Shown: one piece after another, positions 1 through 9,262 of the stretch
Numbering within the stretch: position 1 is the stretch's first letter
Layout of the letters: each line of letters starts with the position of its first letter
NCBI GenBank assembly: GCA_964564545.1
Contig: CAZMBP010000092.1
Location: 1 to 64,000, forward strand
Length of the DNA: 64,000 nucleotides
Source of the DNA: CAJQQY01 sp964564545
Lineage (GTDB): Bacteria > Bacteroidota > Bacteroidia > Chitinophagales > Saprospiraceae
Direction of reading: 5' to 3'
The notes under the pieces: model-generated
Databases searched by the model: none
The model's input: the letters and a program-made list of their open reading frames with translations, nothing else
Told to the model about the DNA's origin: nothing
Made by a program: the position numbers and the translations under genes

Positions 1-2501
1 GGTTTGCGATTGGAGAACAATTAACCATTGACGGTTTTCAACTCAACGATTTAGGCTATCAAAAATTTGCCAAATTATTAGTCGATCTAACTTTTGGAAA
101 TACGGAAGTCAAAGCAGAATCACATCGAGCATTAGTCTTAGAATCTGTTTTAGAAAAAAACTGGTTTTGGCATGACGACTTTAAAAGCCCAAATGGAGTT
201 CACGTTTTTGGTCGTCGATACAATCCATTCGGCCCTGATAATTATCCAGATGAAATAAAGAAAAAAAGAGAAATGACTGCACTTCGAGATCAAGCCATTT
301 GGAAAGCTACTCATGGCGAAAAAATGAATCTCGCAGCTGCCGATGTAAAAACTCATCAGCTCCCAGATGTTCCAACCAATTACAAACCGGGCGATTATGG
401 TCGTGGAAAAAATGAATATTTATATGGCGAAAATGCCTTGAATACTATCAAAACTCCCGAAGGTTATCAGGTAGAATTATTCGCTTCGGAAAAAGAATTT
501 CCAGACTTAGCGAATCCCGTTCAATTATCTTTTGACAACAAAGGAAGACTTTGGGTGGCAGTCATGCCTACCTATCCTCACTATAAACCTGGGGATCCAA
601 AACCGAATGATAAATTATTGATTTTGGAAGATACTGATGGCGATAACAAAGCGGACAAGCAAACTATTTTTGCAGATAATTTACACATCCCTGTTGGTTT
701 TGAATTTGCCCCACAAGGTGTTTACATTTCGCAAGGAACGAATTTAAAATTATATTCGGATACCGATGGTGACGACAAAGCAGATAAAGTTGAAATCGTC
801 TTAAGTGGGTTCGATGATCATGATACTCATCATGTGATAAGTGCTTTTTGTGCTGATCCATCAGGAGCGATTTTTATGGGCGAAGGTGTGTTTTTACAGA
901 CTAATGTGGAAACTCCTTACGGTCCGGTTCGTGCAACTAACGGTGGATTTTATCGGTACAGTCCCCAACGAAAACATTTAGAACGAACGGCTCAAATACC
1001 AATTCCAAATCCTTGGGGAATTGCATTCGATGATTGGGGGCAAAATATTTTTGCAGAAACTTCTGGCCCTGAAATTAGATGGATGTTGCCGAGTACCATC
1101 AAACCTCGCTATGGCCAGGGCAATGACAAAGCTCCTTCTATGTTGAATGATGATGAAAAAGTCCGGCCAACTTCAGGTTTGGAATTTGTTTCGAGCAGAC
1201 ATTTTCCAGATGAAATTCAAGGCGACTTATTGATTAATAATGCGATTGGTTTTTTGGGGATGCGACAATATAAGATTTCCAAAAATGAAACTGGTTTTCA
1301 CTTAGATTTGCGACATGACTTAATAGATGGAAGTGATCAAAACTTCCGACCTGTTGATATGGAATTTGCGCCAGATGGTTCGCTGTATTTTATTGATTGG
1401 CATAATGTGCTGATTGGTCACATGCAACATAATGCGCGTGATCCATTGCGAGATCACGTGCATGGACGAGTTTATAGAATCACTTACCCTTCTCGACCTT
1501 TAGTCAAACCTGCGGAGGTTGCAGATGCTCCGATTGCCACTCTTTTAGATAATTTAAAATTACCAGAATATCGAACTCGTTACCGAACTAAGCGAGAACT
1601 TCGTGGGAGAAACACGAATGAGGTTTTAACTGCCGTAAATACCTGGGTGGAGAATTTAGATAAAAAAGATCCCCGCTACGAGCATCATTTACTAGAAGCA
1701 CTTTGGGTGACTTGGGGCTTAAACAAAGTTGATGTAAATATATTGTTACAACTTTTGGAAGCAAAAGATTTCCGAGCTCGTGCAGCAGCAGTTCAAGTGT
1801 TGCGATACTCTGGTCATCAAGTTGAAAACCAAGTTGATTTATTATTCAAAGCTGCTAGCGATGAAAGTGGTCGTGTACGTTTGGAAGCAATTACAGCAGC
1901 AACTTGGTTGGATAAAGAGGATGGTTTGAAAATTTTGGAAGAGGCTGAAAAGCACCCTTTGGATAAATGGATGAAACCTGCACACACCAGAGGGATTGCT
2001 CATTTGCTAGGTAAAAATTTAGCAGTCAAAAAAACTGAAATCCGCACACATCTTGAAGGAGCAGATCGGGAGTTATTTATCAAAGGCAAAGAATTATACG
2101 AGCGAGAAGCTTACTGTGGAACTTGTCACCAAGCGCAAGGTCAAGGTCTTGCCGCGGCAGGTTATCCCCCACTCCGCCAATCAAAATGGGTGAATGAAAG
2201 TGAAGATCGTTTGATTAAATTAACCTTGAAAGGTATCTATGGTCCAATGACTGTTTTGAATCGAGAATATAAAGGAGTAGTTCCGATGACTCCTTTTGAA
2301 GGGTTGATGGATGATGAAGAGGTGGCAGCTGTTTTGACATATGTGAGAAATAGATTTGGGAATCGAGGGTCGGTAATTTCTCCTAAAAAAGTGAAAGAGA
2401 TTCGGGCTGAGATTTCAGGGAAAGATGGATTTTATACGGCTGATGAGTTGCTGAAAATGCATCCGCATAAAGTTAAAGAGGGAAAGGATTTAGTGAATTA
2501 G
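1..2501 (+). CDS. Haem-c/propeller dehydrogenase-like protein with SGNH tail, 5' truncated
   Basis: The frame is open from base 3, so the gene starts outside the window. The first visible residues (an LNDLGYQKFAKLL-like stretch) resemble the end of an SGNH/GDSL hydrolase domain. From about base 455 a GYQVELFASE motif opens a beta-propeller of the PVC-type membrane-bound dehydrogenase family, with DTDGDNKADK and DTDGDDKADK calcium-loop-like repeats at about 630 and 760. A HEAT-like helical stretch follows at 1.6-2.0 kb, then a cytochrome c domain with CGTCH at 2115-2129. Families of this build are thought to oxidise sugars or alcohols in the periplasm. The substrate cannot be read from the sequence. 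The next gene, a ThuA-like lipoprotein, is a common companion of such enzymes and suggests carbohydrate use. The domain order is clear; the function is inferred. Confidence 0.85.
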   Translation, partial: FAIGEQLTIDGFQLNDLGYQKFAKLLVDLTFGNTEVKAESHRALVLESVLEKNWFWHDDFKSPNGVHVFGRRYNPFGPDNYPDEIKKKREMTALRDQAIWKATHGEKMNLAAADVKTHQLPDVPTNYKPGDYGRGKNEYLYGENALNTIKTPEGYQVELFASEKEFPDLANPVQLSFDNKGRLWVAVMPTYPHYKPGDPKPNDKLLILEDTDGDNKADKQTIFADNLHIPVGFEFAPQGVYISQGTNLKLYSDTDGDDKADKVEIVLSGFDDHDTHHVISAFCADPSGAIFMGEGVFLQTNVETPYGPVRATNGGFYRYSPQRKHLERTAQIPIPNPWGIAFDDWGQNIFAETSGPEIRWMLPSTIKPRYGQGNDKAPSMLNDDEKVRPTSGLEFVSSRHFPDEIQGDLLINNAIGFLGMRQYKISKNETGFHLDLRHDLIDGSDQNFRPVDMEFAPDGSLYFIDWHNVLIGHMQHNARDPLRDHVHGRVYRITYPSRPLVKPAEVADAPIATLLDNLKLPEYRTRYRTKRELRGRNTNEVLTAVNTWVENLDKKDPRYEHHLLEALWVTWGLNKVDVNILLQLLEAKDFRARAAAVQVLRYSGHQVENQVDLLFKAASDESGRVRLEAITAATWLDKEDGLKILEEAEKHPLDKWMKPAHTRGIAHLLGKNLAVKKTEIRTHLEGADRELFIKGKELYEREAYCGTCHQAQGQGLAAAGYPPLRQSKWVNESEDRLIKLTLKGIYGPMTVLNREYKGVVPMTPFEGLMDDEEVAAVLTYVRNRFGNRGSVISPKKVKEIRAEISGKDGFYTADELLKMHPHKVKEGKDLVN

Positions 2502-2527
2502 ATTTTTAATAATCATGCTTTATGATA

Positions 2528-2631
2528 GGAACACGGATTGGGCGGATTTAAGCGGATTAACACGGATTTTCTCTATGCGTGCTATTGTCAAATCTGCGTT
2601 AATCCGCTTAAACCCACCCAATCCGTGTTCC
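2528..2631. repeat. Dispersed ATCCGC palindrome, copy 1
   Basis: Two arms of about 41 bp pair with only a few mismatches around a loop of about 20 bases. The outer arms read GGAACACGGATTGGG on the left and CCCAATCCGTGTTCC on the right. The same kind of palindrome recurs at 16807-16925 and 21707-21820. An open frame runs through it into the downstream lipoprotein gene, but that is most likely chance. Confidence 0.85.
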
Positions 2632-2661
2632 ATTCCATCAAACATAAAAATCAAAACAATC

Positions 2662-3786
2662 ATGAGATTTATAATTTTCATTGTCCTCCTTTCTTTCTTT
2701 AGTTGCGAAAATTCAACAACTCAAACTTCTACCCCTGAAGAAAAAAAAGAAATGCAAGAGCCAATCCAATGGGTCAACTACAAAGCCAAAAATAATCCCA
2801 AAGGCAAACATATCGTCTTAATTTCAGGCGATGAAGAATACCGCTCCGAAGAATCACTTCCACAATTAGCAAAAATATTAACCAACCATCATGGATTTGA
2901 TTGCACCGTTTTATTTGCACAAGATCCTGAAAAGCCAGGATTGATTGATCCCAATTATAGCTTTAATATTCCAGGAATAAAACAATTGAATGAAGCAGAC
3001 ATGATGATTCTGTTTACTCGATTTCGTGCATTACCAAGCGAACAAATGCAATATTTTGAAAATTTTCTTTTGGAAGGAAAACCACTTTTAGCTATTCGAA
3101 CTTCGACTCATGCTTTTAATTTTGAAGATAAAAATCATGACTTTGCACATTATGGTTGGAATTATTATGGAGAAAAAACTGACTGGCATTTAGGTTTTGG
3201 AAAAAATATTTTAGGAGAAACTTGGTACACTCATCACGGTGAACACAAGCAACAAAGTGTTCGTGGAATCATTGCCCCAAATGCTAAAAATCACCCTTTG
3301 ATCAATGGGATTGAAAATGGTGCAATGTGGGGTCCTTCTGATGTTTATGGAATTAGAATGCCAATGGTTGGTGATGCCCAATCTATCATTTTAGGACAAA
3401 CTATTGATCGAACTGAACCTTACGATGAGGCTGATTCTTTTTATGGATTAAAAGAATCTGATCAAAAAATTGCGACTACTCGAAAAGGCAAAGACTATAA
3501 TCCAAATGATCCAATGCCTCCTATCGTTTGGACTAAATCTTATCAAATTCCAACTGGTAAAAAAGGCCAATCCATCACTTCAACTATTGGCGCAGCTACC
3601 GACATGGTGGACGAAGAGGTTCGACGACTTTTTGTCAATGCCACTTATCACCTTTTAGATTTGGAAGTACCACAAAAAGCAAAAGTTAATTTTGTGGGGA
3701 AATATTCACCTTCTGCTTTTGCCTTTCATACTGATGAATATTGGGTAGAAAAAAAGTTAAAAGTTTCTGATCATATCATGAATTAG
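2662..3786 (+). CDS. ThuA-like domain lipoprotein
   Basis: The frame is open from 2515, but the first part lies in a palindrome. The ATG at 2662 gives a clean lipoprotein signal (hydrophobic run, then LSFFSC), so I use it; the protein is 374 residues. The body has the ThuA/class I glutamine-amidotransferase-like fold signature, starting KGKHIVLISGDEEYRS with a later ADMMILFTRFRALP stretch. ThuA-like proteins occur in sugar-use clusters of Bacteroidota and Planctomycetota, often beside haem-binding dehydrogenases as here. The biochemical role is not established. The protein is probably anchored to a membrane facing the periplasm. Confidence 0.85.
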   Translation: MRFIIFIVLLSFFSCENSTTQTSTPEEKKEMQEPIQWVNYKAKNNPKGKHIVLISGDEEYRSEESLPQLAKILTNHHGFDCTVLFAQDPEKPGLIDPNYSFNIPGIKQLNEADMMILFTRFRALPSEQMQYFENFLLEGKPLLAIRTSTHAFNFEDKNHDFAHYGWNYYGEKTDWHLGFGKNILGETWYTHHGEHKQQSVRGIIAPNAKNHPLINGIENGAMWGPSDVYGIRMPMVGDAQSIILGQTIDRTEPYDEADSFYGLKESDQKIATTRKGKDYNPNDPMPPIVWTKSYQIPTGKKGQSITSTIGAATDMVDEEVRRLFVNATYHLLDLEVPQKAKVNFVGKYSPSAFAFHTDEYWVEKKLKVSDHIMN

Positions 3787-3800
3787 ATTTAAAGGTACAA

Positions 3801-3831
3801 GGTATCAGATCCCTTGAAGGGATCCAATACC
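3801..3831. repeat. Short palindrome between genes
   Basis: GGTAT and ATACC flank an inner GATCCCTT/AAGGGATC pairing. It follows the ThuA-like gene by 14 bases and could end its transcript, although no clear T-run follows. Confidence 0.5.
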
Positions 3832-3912
3832 TAATCTCAAAATTTATAAAAAAAACCAATTACATTCCTCCCTTTTCCAAAAACATCTTCATTTTTTATT
3901 TTACATTTGTCG

Positions 3913-4770
3913 ATGATTTCCAAAGGAATAATTTTTATCCTCATCGCCACTTTTGCATTTGCCATTATGAATGCCATGGCTAAAGAATTGAGTGACTTCG
4001 ACCCGATGCAAGTTGTCTTCTTTCGTGCCTTTGGAACATTTGTTTTTATTTTCCCAATAATGCTTTTACGAAAAATTCCGATCATTGGAAATAATCCAAA
4101 ACATCTATTCCTCAGAGGTTTAGTTGGAGTCATTTCCCTATCTACTTTTTTTATGGCATTGCAAAAAGTCCCTTTAGGTTCTGCTATTTCGATTCGATAT
4201 TTAGGGCCGATTTTTGGAGTGGTAATGGCTGCTTTTTTTTTAAAAGAAAAAGTAAAAAACTTACAATGGTTAAGTTTTATCATAGCTTTTTCTGGAGTAA
4301 TAGTTTTAAAAGGATTTGATATTCGAATTGATCGATTAAGTTTTGTCTTGTTGTTGATTTCTGCACTTTTTGTCGGGATGGTTTTCGTATTAGTTCGCTA
4401 TTTAAGTTCCAAGGAACATTATTTGACGATCATTAATTATTTTATGGTTGTTTCCATTTTGTTTAGTTTTTTATTTATTAATTCTTGGAGAATGCCGATT
4501 GGAAATGAATGGTATCCAGTTGTAGGAATTGGAATTTTAGGATTGATTGGACAAGTATTTATGACGCGTGCTTTTCAAACTGAAAACACGAGCATGCTCG
4601 CTCCTTTTAAATATATGGAATTAGTTTGGGCCTTGATTATGGGGTATTTTTTATTTGGAGAAAGTTATTCTTGGTTGCCACTTTTGGGAATCATTTTAAT
4701 AATTGTGGGGATGATGTTGAATGTCTATTCAAAAAATAAAAAAGAAGTTACTCAACCAGTAACGAAATGA
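3913..4770 (+). CDS. EamA/DMT-family transporter
   Basis: This is a 285-residue, very hydrophobic protein with about ten predicted membrane segments in two similar halves, the build of EamA (drug/metabolite transporter) proteins. N-terminal features such as FAFAIMNAMAKEL and the FRAFGTF segment fit the family. ATG 3913 is chosen over the TTG at 3907. A TACATTTG sequence at 3903-3910 resembles the Bacteroidota -7 promoter element and ends two bases before the ATG, so a nearly leaderless transcript is possible. The substrate is unknown. Confidence 0.88.
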   Translation: MISKGIIFILIATFAFAIMNAMAKELSDFDPMQVVFFRAFGTFVFIFPIMLLRKIPIIGNNPKHLFLRGLVGVISLSTFFMALQKVPLGSAISIRYLGPIFGVVMAAFFLKEKVKNLQWLSFIIAFSGVIVLKGFDIRIDRLSFVLLLISALFVGMVFVLVRYLSSKEHYLTIINYFMVVSILFSFLFINSWRMPIGNEWYPVVGIGILGLIGQVFMTRAFQTENTSMLAPFKYMELVWALIMGYFLFGESYSWLPLLGIILIIVGMMLNVYSKNKKEVTQPVTK

Positions 4771-4784
4771 TTTTTGTAAAAAAA

Positions 4785-4814
4785 GTCCTTCCAATTCTCA
4801 CGAAATAGAAGGAC
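4785..4814 (-). terminator. Intrinsic terminator of the TonB-dependent receptor gene
   Basis: GTCCTTC pairs with GAAGGAC. Read on the minus strand, the hairpin is followed by a run of seven T. It lies between two convergent genes, 34 bases past the receptor stop. Confidence 0.75.
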
Positions 4815-4847
4815 TAAGTTATTATTAATTTCGATTGATTCTTTTAT

Positions 4848-7202
4848 TTAAAAATCAATTTGATAACTCAATACAGGTGTCAAAGTTGATTGTTTTCTAA
4901 AAACCCATTCTCCCAAATCTGGATCAAACGTCCGATTGATCGCATCAATATTCCTTCTGGCTATCGCATTTTGAATATCTAATGATAAACTCCATGCATA
5001 ATTTTCTTTGTCCTTTCGATAAGCAATTCTGAGATCAGGTCGAAAGTACGGATCAACCTTTTGAGTAAATGCTTTGGACTCATCTAAGAGCGGTTCATTC
5101 GGGTCTTCTGGATTTACTTCCGTCGAAAGAAGTGGAGTTAATCGTTGTCCTCCATTAAATAATAACTTTAAACCTGTTTGTAAAACAGAATTATCTTTAA
5201 AGGTAAATTCTTTTGATAACAATAAACTTCCGGACACTCCACTATTGTAAATGGTATTAAATCTTTCACCATTCAATGCCTGATAAGTTGACTCAAAAAT
5301 AGAGGTTGACAACAACATGAAAAATCCAGCATCAAAAGATTGTTGCAATGAAATATCAATTCCATAATTTCTCCCCGTCCCTTCACTCACCAAAGCTTGA
5401 GTCGCAAATCCATCAATTTCATTTAAAATAGAATAGGTACTATTTTCATCAACGCTAACTGGAACATCAAAAAGATATTGAAAATAAACTTCCGAATGTA
5501 ATCGAAGTCGGTCAGCAATCAATTGATCATAAGCTAATACAAGGTGATGTGATTTTATCAATTCCAAATCCATATTTGGCTGTGTCACCATTCCTTGACT
5601 ATCTTCTATTTTTGTAAAGTAACTTCCAGTTGGGAGTGTTCGACTATGCAATCCATAGGCAAAACTAAGGGAGTTATTTTTTGAAAAATTCTTTCGAACT
5701 GCTACTCGAGGTTCTACAGAGTAGGTATTATTCAAACTAAAAAACATGGCATGTGCACCCAAATTTATCATCCAATCTGACCTTGGTCGAATTCGAAAAT
5801 TAATATAAGGTTGAATCAAAAAACTATTGTCTTTAATGTCTAGATAATTGACAGTTGTTTCTTTGATCAATTTATCATGATACAAATCGTAGAATAAATT
5901 ATTAAGGTAAACTCCCGTTTTAAGGGTCAACTTGGGACTGAATTTTTTATTATAATTCGTCGAAAGAGTAATCCTTCCTTCTGTGTAATCTTCGTCATTT
6001 ACATCTGTTGCAACGAACTCTTGAGTCAAAGTATCATTTGAAAATAATACCTCCTGACTCATAACTGCCAAGTTTGTTTTCAAGTAAGAATCATCTTTGA
6101 AAAGATGGGTATGTGTCAATCCAATTGCTCCCATATTTGTTTCAAAATCTCGGGTTCGATAGTCTGTATATGATTTCCAATTCTCCACTCCATCCACAGG
6201 ATCTTGCCGTTCTTTACTCAATCCTCCAATCCCCCAGATGGATAAAATGTCTCTACTATCTTTACTTGCAAAACGAAGTTTGAAAGATAGGTCTTGAAAA
6301 GTATTACTCACTCTTGGGCCAACTAAATGGATTCCCATCGAATTTAAAATACCTAAAGTTGAATATCTATAATTTACGAGGTACGAACTTTTCCCTTTTT
6401 TAATTGGTCCTTCAGTAGAAAAATCTAAACCTAAAATTCCCGCTTTAAATGAATATTCTCGATTGTCTTTATTCCCATTTCGTAATTTCACATCGAAGAC
6501 TCCTGAAAATGCATTTCCATATTCTGCCGAAAATGCGCCTGTGGAAAAATCTGAATTTCCCAACATACTCATACTAAAAATTGTAATTCCTCCTCCAGAA
6601 GAACCTCGTCGCGCAAAGTGATTTGGGTTAGGAATATCAATTCCTTCAAGTCTCCAAGCCAAGCCAATTCCCGAGTTTCCTCTGATGACAATATCACTTC
6701 GGCTATCTCGATTAGGTTGCACTCCTGGAAATCCCATCGCCATTCTCCCAGGATCATTAGCACTTGCTGCATTACTTTTAATGTCTTCAACTGAAAATGA
6801 AATGGCACTTACAACAAGGTCTTCATTATTCGGTTGTTTTCCATGTTGAGTAGCGATTACGGTCACTTCACCTAATTCTGAGGAAGCTTGCAAAAGTGAA
6901 ATATTTAGCTCCACTTCTTTTGCAGAATTCAATAGGACATTATCATTTACATAAGATATGTATCCAACATAAGTGGCTACGATTTTTCTACGACCAACTG
7001 GAACATTTTCCAATCGGAAACTTCCATCAACTTCAGTAGTCGTACCCAAATCATCAAATCCATCAACCATAACTGTAGCTCCAATTAATGGCTCTTGGGT
7101 ATCTTTATCGACAACTGTTCCCTTGATAGTTTGGGTTGGAGTTTGGGCAAAAAGGAAATTTGCCAGAAATAAACTAGCAAATAATATTGTAATGTTTTTC
7201 AT
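4848..7202 (-). CDS. TonB-dependent outer-membrane receptor with carboxypeptidase-like N-domain
   Basis: The protein has 784 residues. A signal peptide ends near FLFAQ. A CarboxypepD_reg-like Ig-type domain follows at about residues 25-110 (TIKGTVVDKDTQEPLIGATV), then a plug domain with RGNSGIG at about 172-178, and then a beta-barrel. It is shorter than SusC-type receptors and has no SusD partner beside it, so a nutrient or siderophore receptor is more likely than a SusCD glycan system. The final residues, SYQIDF, end in an aromatic as expected for barrel assembly. The gene is monocistronic with its own terminator. The ligand is unknown. Confidence 0.92.
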   Translation of the reverse strand: MKNITILFASLFLANFLFAQTPTQTIKGTVVDKDTQEPLIGATVMVDGFDDLGTTTEVDGSFRLENVPVGRRKIVATYVGYISYVNDNVLLNSAKEVELNISLLQASSELGEVTVIATQHGKQPNNEDLVVSAISFSVEDIKSNAASANDPGRMAMGFPGVQPNRDSRSDIVIRGNSGIGLAWRLEGIDIPNPNHFARRGSSGGGITIFSMSMLGNSDFSTGAFSAEYGNAFSGVFDVKLRNGNKDNREYSFKAGILGLDFSTEGPIKKGKSSYLVNYRYSTLGILNSMGIHLVGPRVSNTFQDLSFKLRFASKDSRDILSIWGIGGLSKERQDPVDGVENWKSYTDYRTRDFETNMGAIGLTHTHLFKDDSYLKTNLAVMSQEVLFSNDTLTQEFVATDVNDEDYTEGRITLSTNYNKKFSPKLTLKTGVYLNNLFYDLYHDKLIKETTVNYLDIKDNSFLIQPYINFRIRPRSDWMINLGAHAMFFSLNNTYSVEPRVAVRKNFSKNNSLSFAYGLHSRTLPTGSYFTKIEDSQGMVTQPNMDLELIKSHHLVLAYDQLIADRLRLHSEVYFQYLFDVPVSVDENSTYSILNEIDGFATQALVSEGTGRNYGIDISLQQSFDAGFFMLLSTSIFESTYQALNGERFNTIYNSGVSGSLLLSKEFTFKDNSVLQTGLKLLFNGGQRLTPLLSTEVNPEDPNEPLLDESKAFTQKVDPYFRPDLRIAYRKDKENYAWSLSLDIQNAIARRNIDAINRTFDPDLGEWVFRKQSTLTPVLSYQIDF

Positions 7203-7417
7203 GATTATGGGGTTTGGTTAAAAGTAATGTTTCATGAACATTTTAAAGATAGTATCACTTTTCTAAAGGAAATAAGCAATAATAGATATTGTCATATTTT
7301 TATTTATCGAATGTGAGTTTTTTAAAAAAAAATAATTTCAAATGGTAGAATTAAGTATTACTACCAGCATAAGCTATGTTTTAAACATTATAAGAAATTT
7401 CATTTTCTTCTCAACAA

Positions 7418-7447
7418 AAAAACCGAAGCAAAATTACTTCGGTTTTT
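7418..7447 (-). terminator. Terminator of the PcfJ-like gene
   Basis: AAAAACCGAAG pairs with CTTCGGTTTTT. On the minus strand a T-rich run follows. It begins 9 bases after the PcfJ-like stop codon. Confidence 0.8.
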
Positions 7448-7455
7448 ATTCATCC

Positions 7456-8790
7456 TTACAGATCTTCTATAGCCAAACTAAGTCCTTCTTTTTCTCCCCA
7501 CATTTGCAGCCACTTCTTTTCTATCTCATACAATTCACGATTGGATTTCCCACTTGCCTGCAAAACCTTTTTAGTTTCCTCCTCCACCTCAATCGTAATC
7601 AAACGTTTCATTTTCCCAACAGATAAAATTTCATTCATTGACCAAATCGAAGAAGTTCCACTCAAACATTCCCCTGCATAAGTTGCCACACAATGATTCA
7701 TTTTGTTGCCTTCCAAAGCTAAATTCTTCAAATTAGTAATTTGACGAATTCGAATCAATCGCTTACCTTGCTTAATTCTCATCGACTTAATTGGCGAAAT
7801 TTTAAACTCACCTCCAACTCCAGCATCTTTGGCGATTTGAACATAGGCTCGCCATTTTTCTACAAATTTCAAAACAGAAGAAACTGTTCTTCCCTTAAAT
7901 TTAAACTCTGGAAAAAGTGCAGGCACCCAAGCTTCTTCTTCACAATTACTCAAATGAATATGAATTCCATTCTTTTTTTGAGCAATAATAAAATCCAAAA
8001 TCTTTTTCAAATCACCTTTACCAATATCTGGAAATCGATTTAAGAAAAAAATCAAATCATCATACCACTCACTCCATTCAGTATTAATGTTGATGTAAAA
8101 ATTGTCCACTAATTTTGAAGCAATAGAATAAGAAACGCCCATACTTGTAATTTTCGCCCACCACATAGCTTTAGGTAAAGAAAGATGTTGCGGTGCATGA
8201 TTTAGTAAAAAATTCATCTTACTATTCATTTCCAATTTCAATCTTGGAAAATGATGAACGCCATTTCCTTTAATCATGTGAAACATAATTTCTACTTCTT
8301 TTGACTCTTCTGTCAAATAAAATCGAATAAATCGTTCTATCGTATCACTTATCGCAGGAGGAATTTTGTAAGGAACCAAAAGGTGGCAAAACAAACTTTT
8401 AAATATAACATTATCATTTTTGGACTTAGGTACCTTCCATGATTCAAAACTTCGGCAAGGCGATTGATATGAAAGCGATACCGCCATTTTTTCATAAAAA
8501 TAAGCGTACGAAAAAACAGGTTTTCGTGTAGTTAAGATTTTCAAAAAAACCTGATAACAATCTTTTTTCCTATTTTTTAAATAACGTGCTTTCCGAAATA
8601 AAAAAAGGAACAAATCCTTACGTTCCTCACTTTTAAAATCATTTGGATTTTCAGCCTTTAAGAAAATTTCCAGAAAAGATTTTAGTCCATTTTTCCGTTT
8701 TTGTTTTTCTGTTTTAAAACGAGTTTTTAATACTTCACGATCTCGAACTAAAGTGAGTTCTCGTTCGATTCGCTTTTTTTTATTTGCCAT
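7456..8790 (-). CDS. PcfJ-like domain protein
   Basis: The protein has 444 residues. The start chosen is the ATG at 8790 (MANKKKRIERE), because the open frame upstream adds only an unlikely hydrophobic stub. The C-terminal third carries the PcfJ-like signature: LEGNKMNHCVATYAGECLSG, then an ITIEVEEETKKVLQASGKSN segment and a W-rich end. PcfJ was named from enterococcal plasmids, but chromosomal homologues are common in Bacteroidota and have no established function. The N-terminal part is lysine-rich and helical. It stands alone between the tmRNA-like RNA and a terminator. Confidence 0.75.
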   Translation of the reverse strand: MANKKKRIERELTLVRDREVLKTRFKTEKQKRKNGLKSFLEIFLKAENPNDFKSEERKDLFLFLFRKARYLKNRKKDCYQVFLKILTTRKPVFSYAYFYEKMAVSLSYQSPCRSFESWKVPKSKNDNVIFKSLFCHLLVPYKIPPAISDTIERFIRFYLTEESKEVEIMFHMIKGNGVHHFPRLKLEMNSKMNFLLNHAPQHLSLPKAMWWAKITSMGVSYSIASKLVDNFYININTEWSEWYDDLIFFLNRFPDIGKGDLKKILDFIIAQKKNGIHIHLSNCEEEAWVPALFPEFKFKGRTVSSVLKFVEKWRAYVQIAKDAGVGGEFKISPIKSMRIKQGKRLIRIRQITNLKNLALEGNKMNHCVATYAGECLSGTSSIWSMNEILSVGKMKRLITIEVEEETKKVLQASGKSNRELYEIEKKWLQMWGEKEGLSLAIEDL

Positions 8791-8882
8791 GATTTTTTCT
8801 TTTGATAAAAAATAAATGAATAAACAAAACAAGAACTAACAATTTGTAAAAGCATTGTTATTAAATAATTAAAAATGATTAG

Positions 8883-9010
8883 TGGAGCTTTCGGGAGTCG
8901 AACCCGAGTCCAGTTATCGCCAATCCATCACTCCATGGAAAACCAGGATTTCGTCAATATTACATGTTATACCTGATCATTAGCAATCCTGTCGATGCCA
9001 GTTAAGCCCC
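8883..9010 (-). ncRNA. ssrA: tmRNA-like RNA with tRNA-like domain but no visible tag segment
   Basis: On the minus strand the 5' end GGGGCTT pairs fully (one G-U) with the 3' AAGCTCC. Next comes the tmRNA D-loop-like motif CTGGCATCGACAGG. The 3' side has a perfect T-arm, TCGGG-TTCGACT-CCCGA. A P2-like helix CAGGATT/AATCCTG joins the halves. These are hallmarks of tmRNA, yet the whole molecule is only 128 nt, where a normal one is about 350-400 nt. No frame ending in a degradation tag such as ALAA is present here or in the 250 bp upstream. CCA is not encoded. The identity of the tRNA-like domain is secure. Whether this is a functional tmRNA, a relic or a different RNA is open. Confidence 0.6.
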
Positions 9011-9262
9011 AAATATTTTGAATAAAAAAATAAGTATTTCATTAGCATTGCATCAATTATGTGCAAGACTTCATGTCTACTTAAAACTGTAAAAATGATA
9101 ATCGTGATTCACCTACTTCAACAAATGAATACGATTCAACTGCGGTAGGTTAATAAAAAAAATATTTCATCTGTATTTATTTTATGATGTACAGAAGTGC
9201 TAACTTTTAGTGGAAAAGAAAAGTTCCCGAGTGGGTTTATTATTTAAATCCTTTTGTCAAAT

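Noticed and set aside
2515..2661. N-terminal extension of the ThuA-like gene
   Set aside because: It is translated palindrome sequence. The ATG at 2662 gives a proper lipoprotein signal.
4848..7202. SusC/SusD polysaccharide locus
   Set aside because: The receptor is shorter than SusC proteins and no SusD or glycoside hydrolase gene is next to it.
9011..9262. Tag-coding part of the tmRNA placed upstream of its 5' end (permuted gene)
   Set aside because: In known permuted genes the acceptor piece comes first, followed by the 5' piece. Here both halves are adjacent in normal order, and no tag frame is present upstream.
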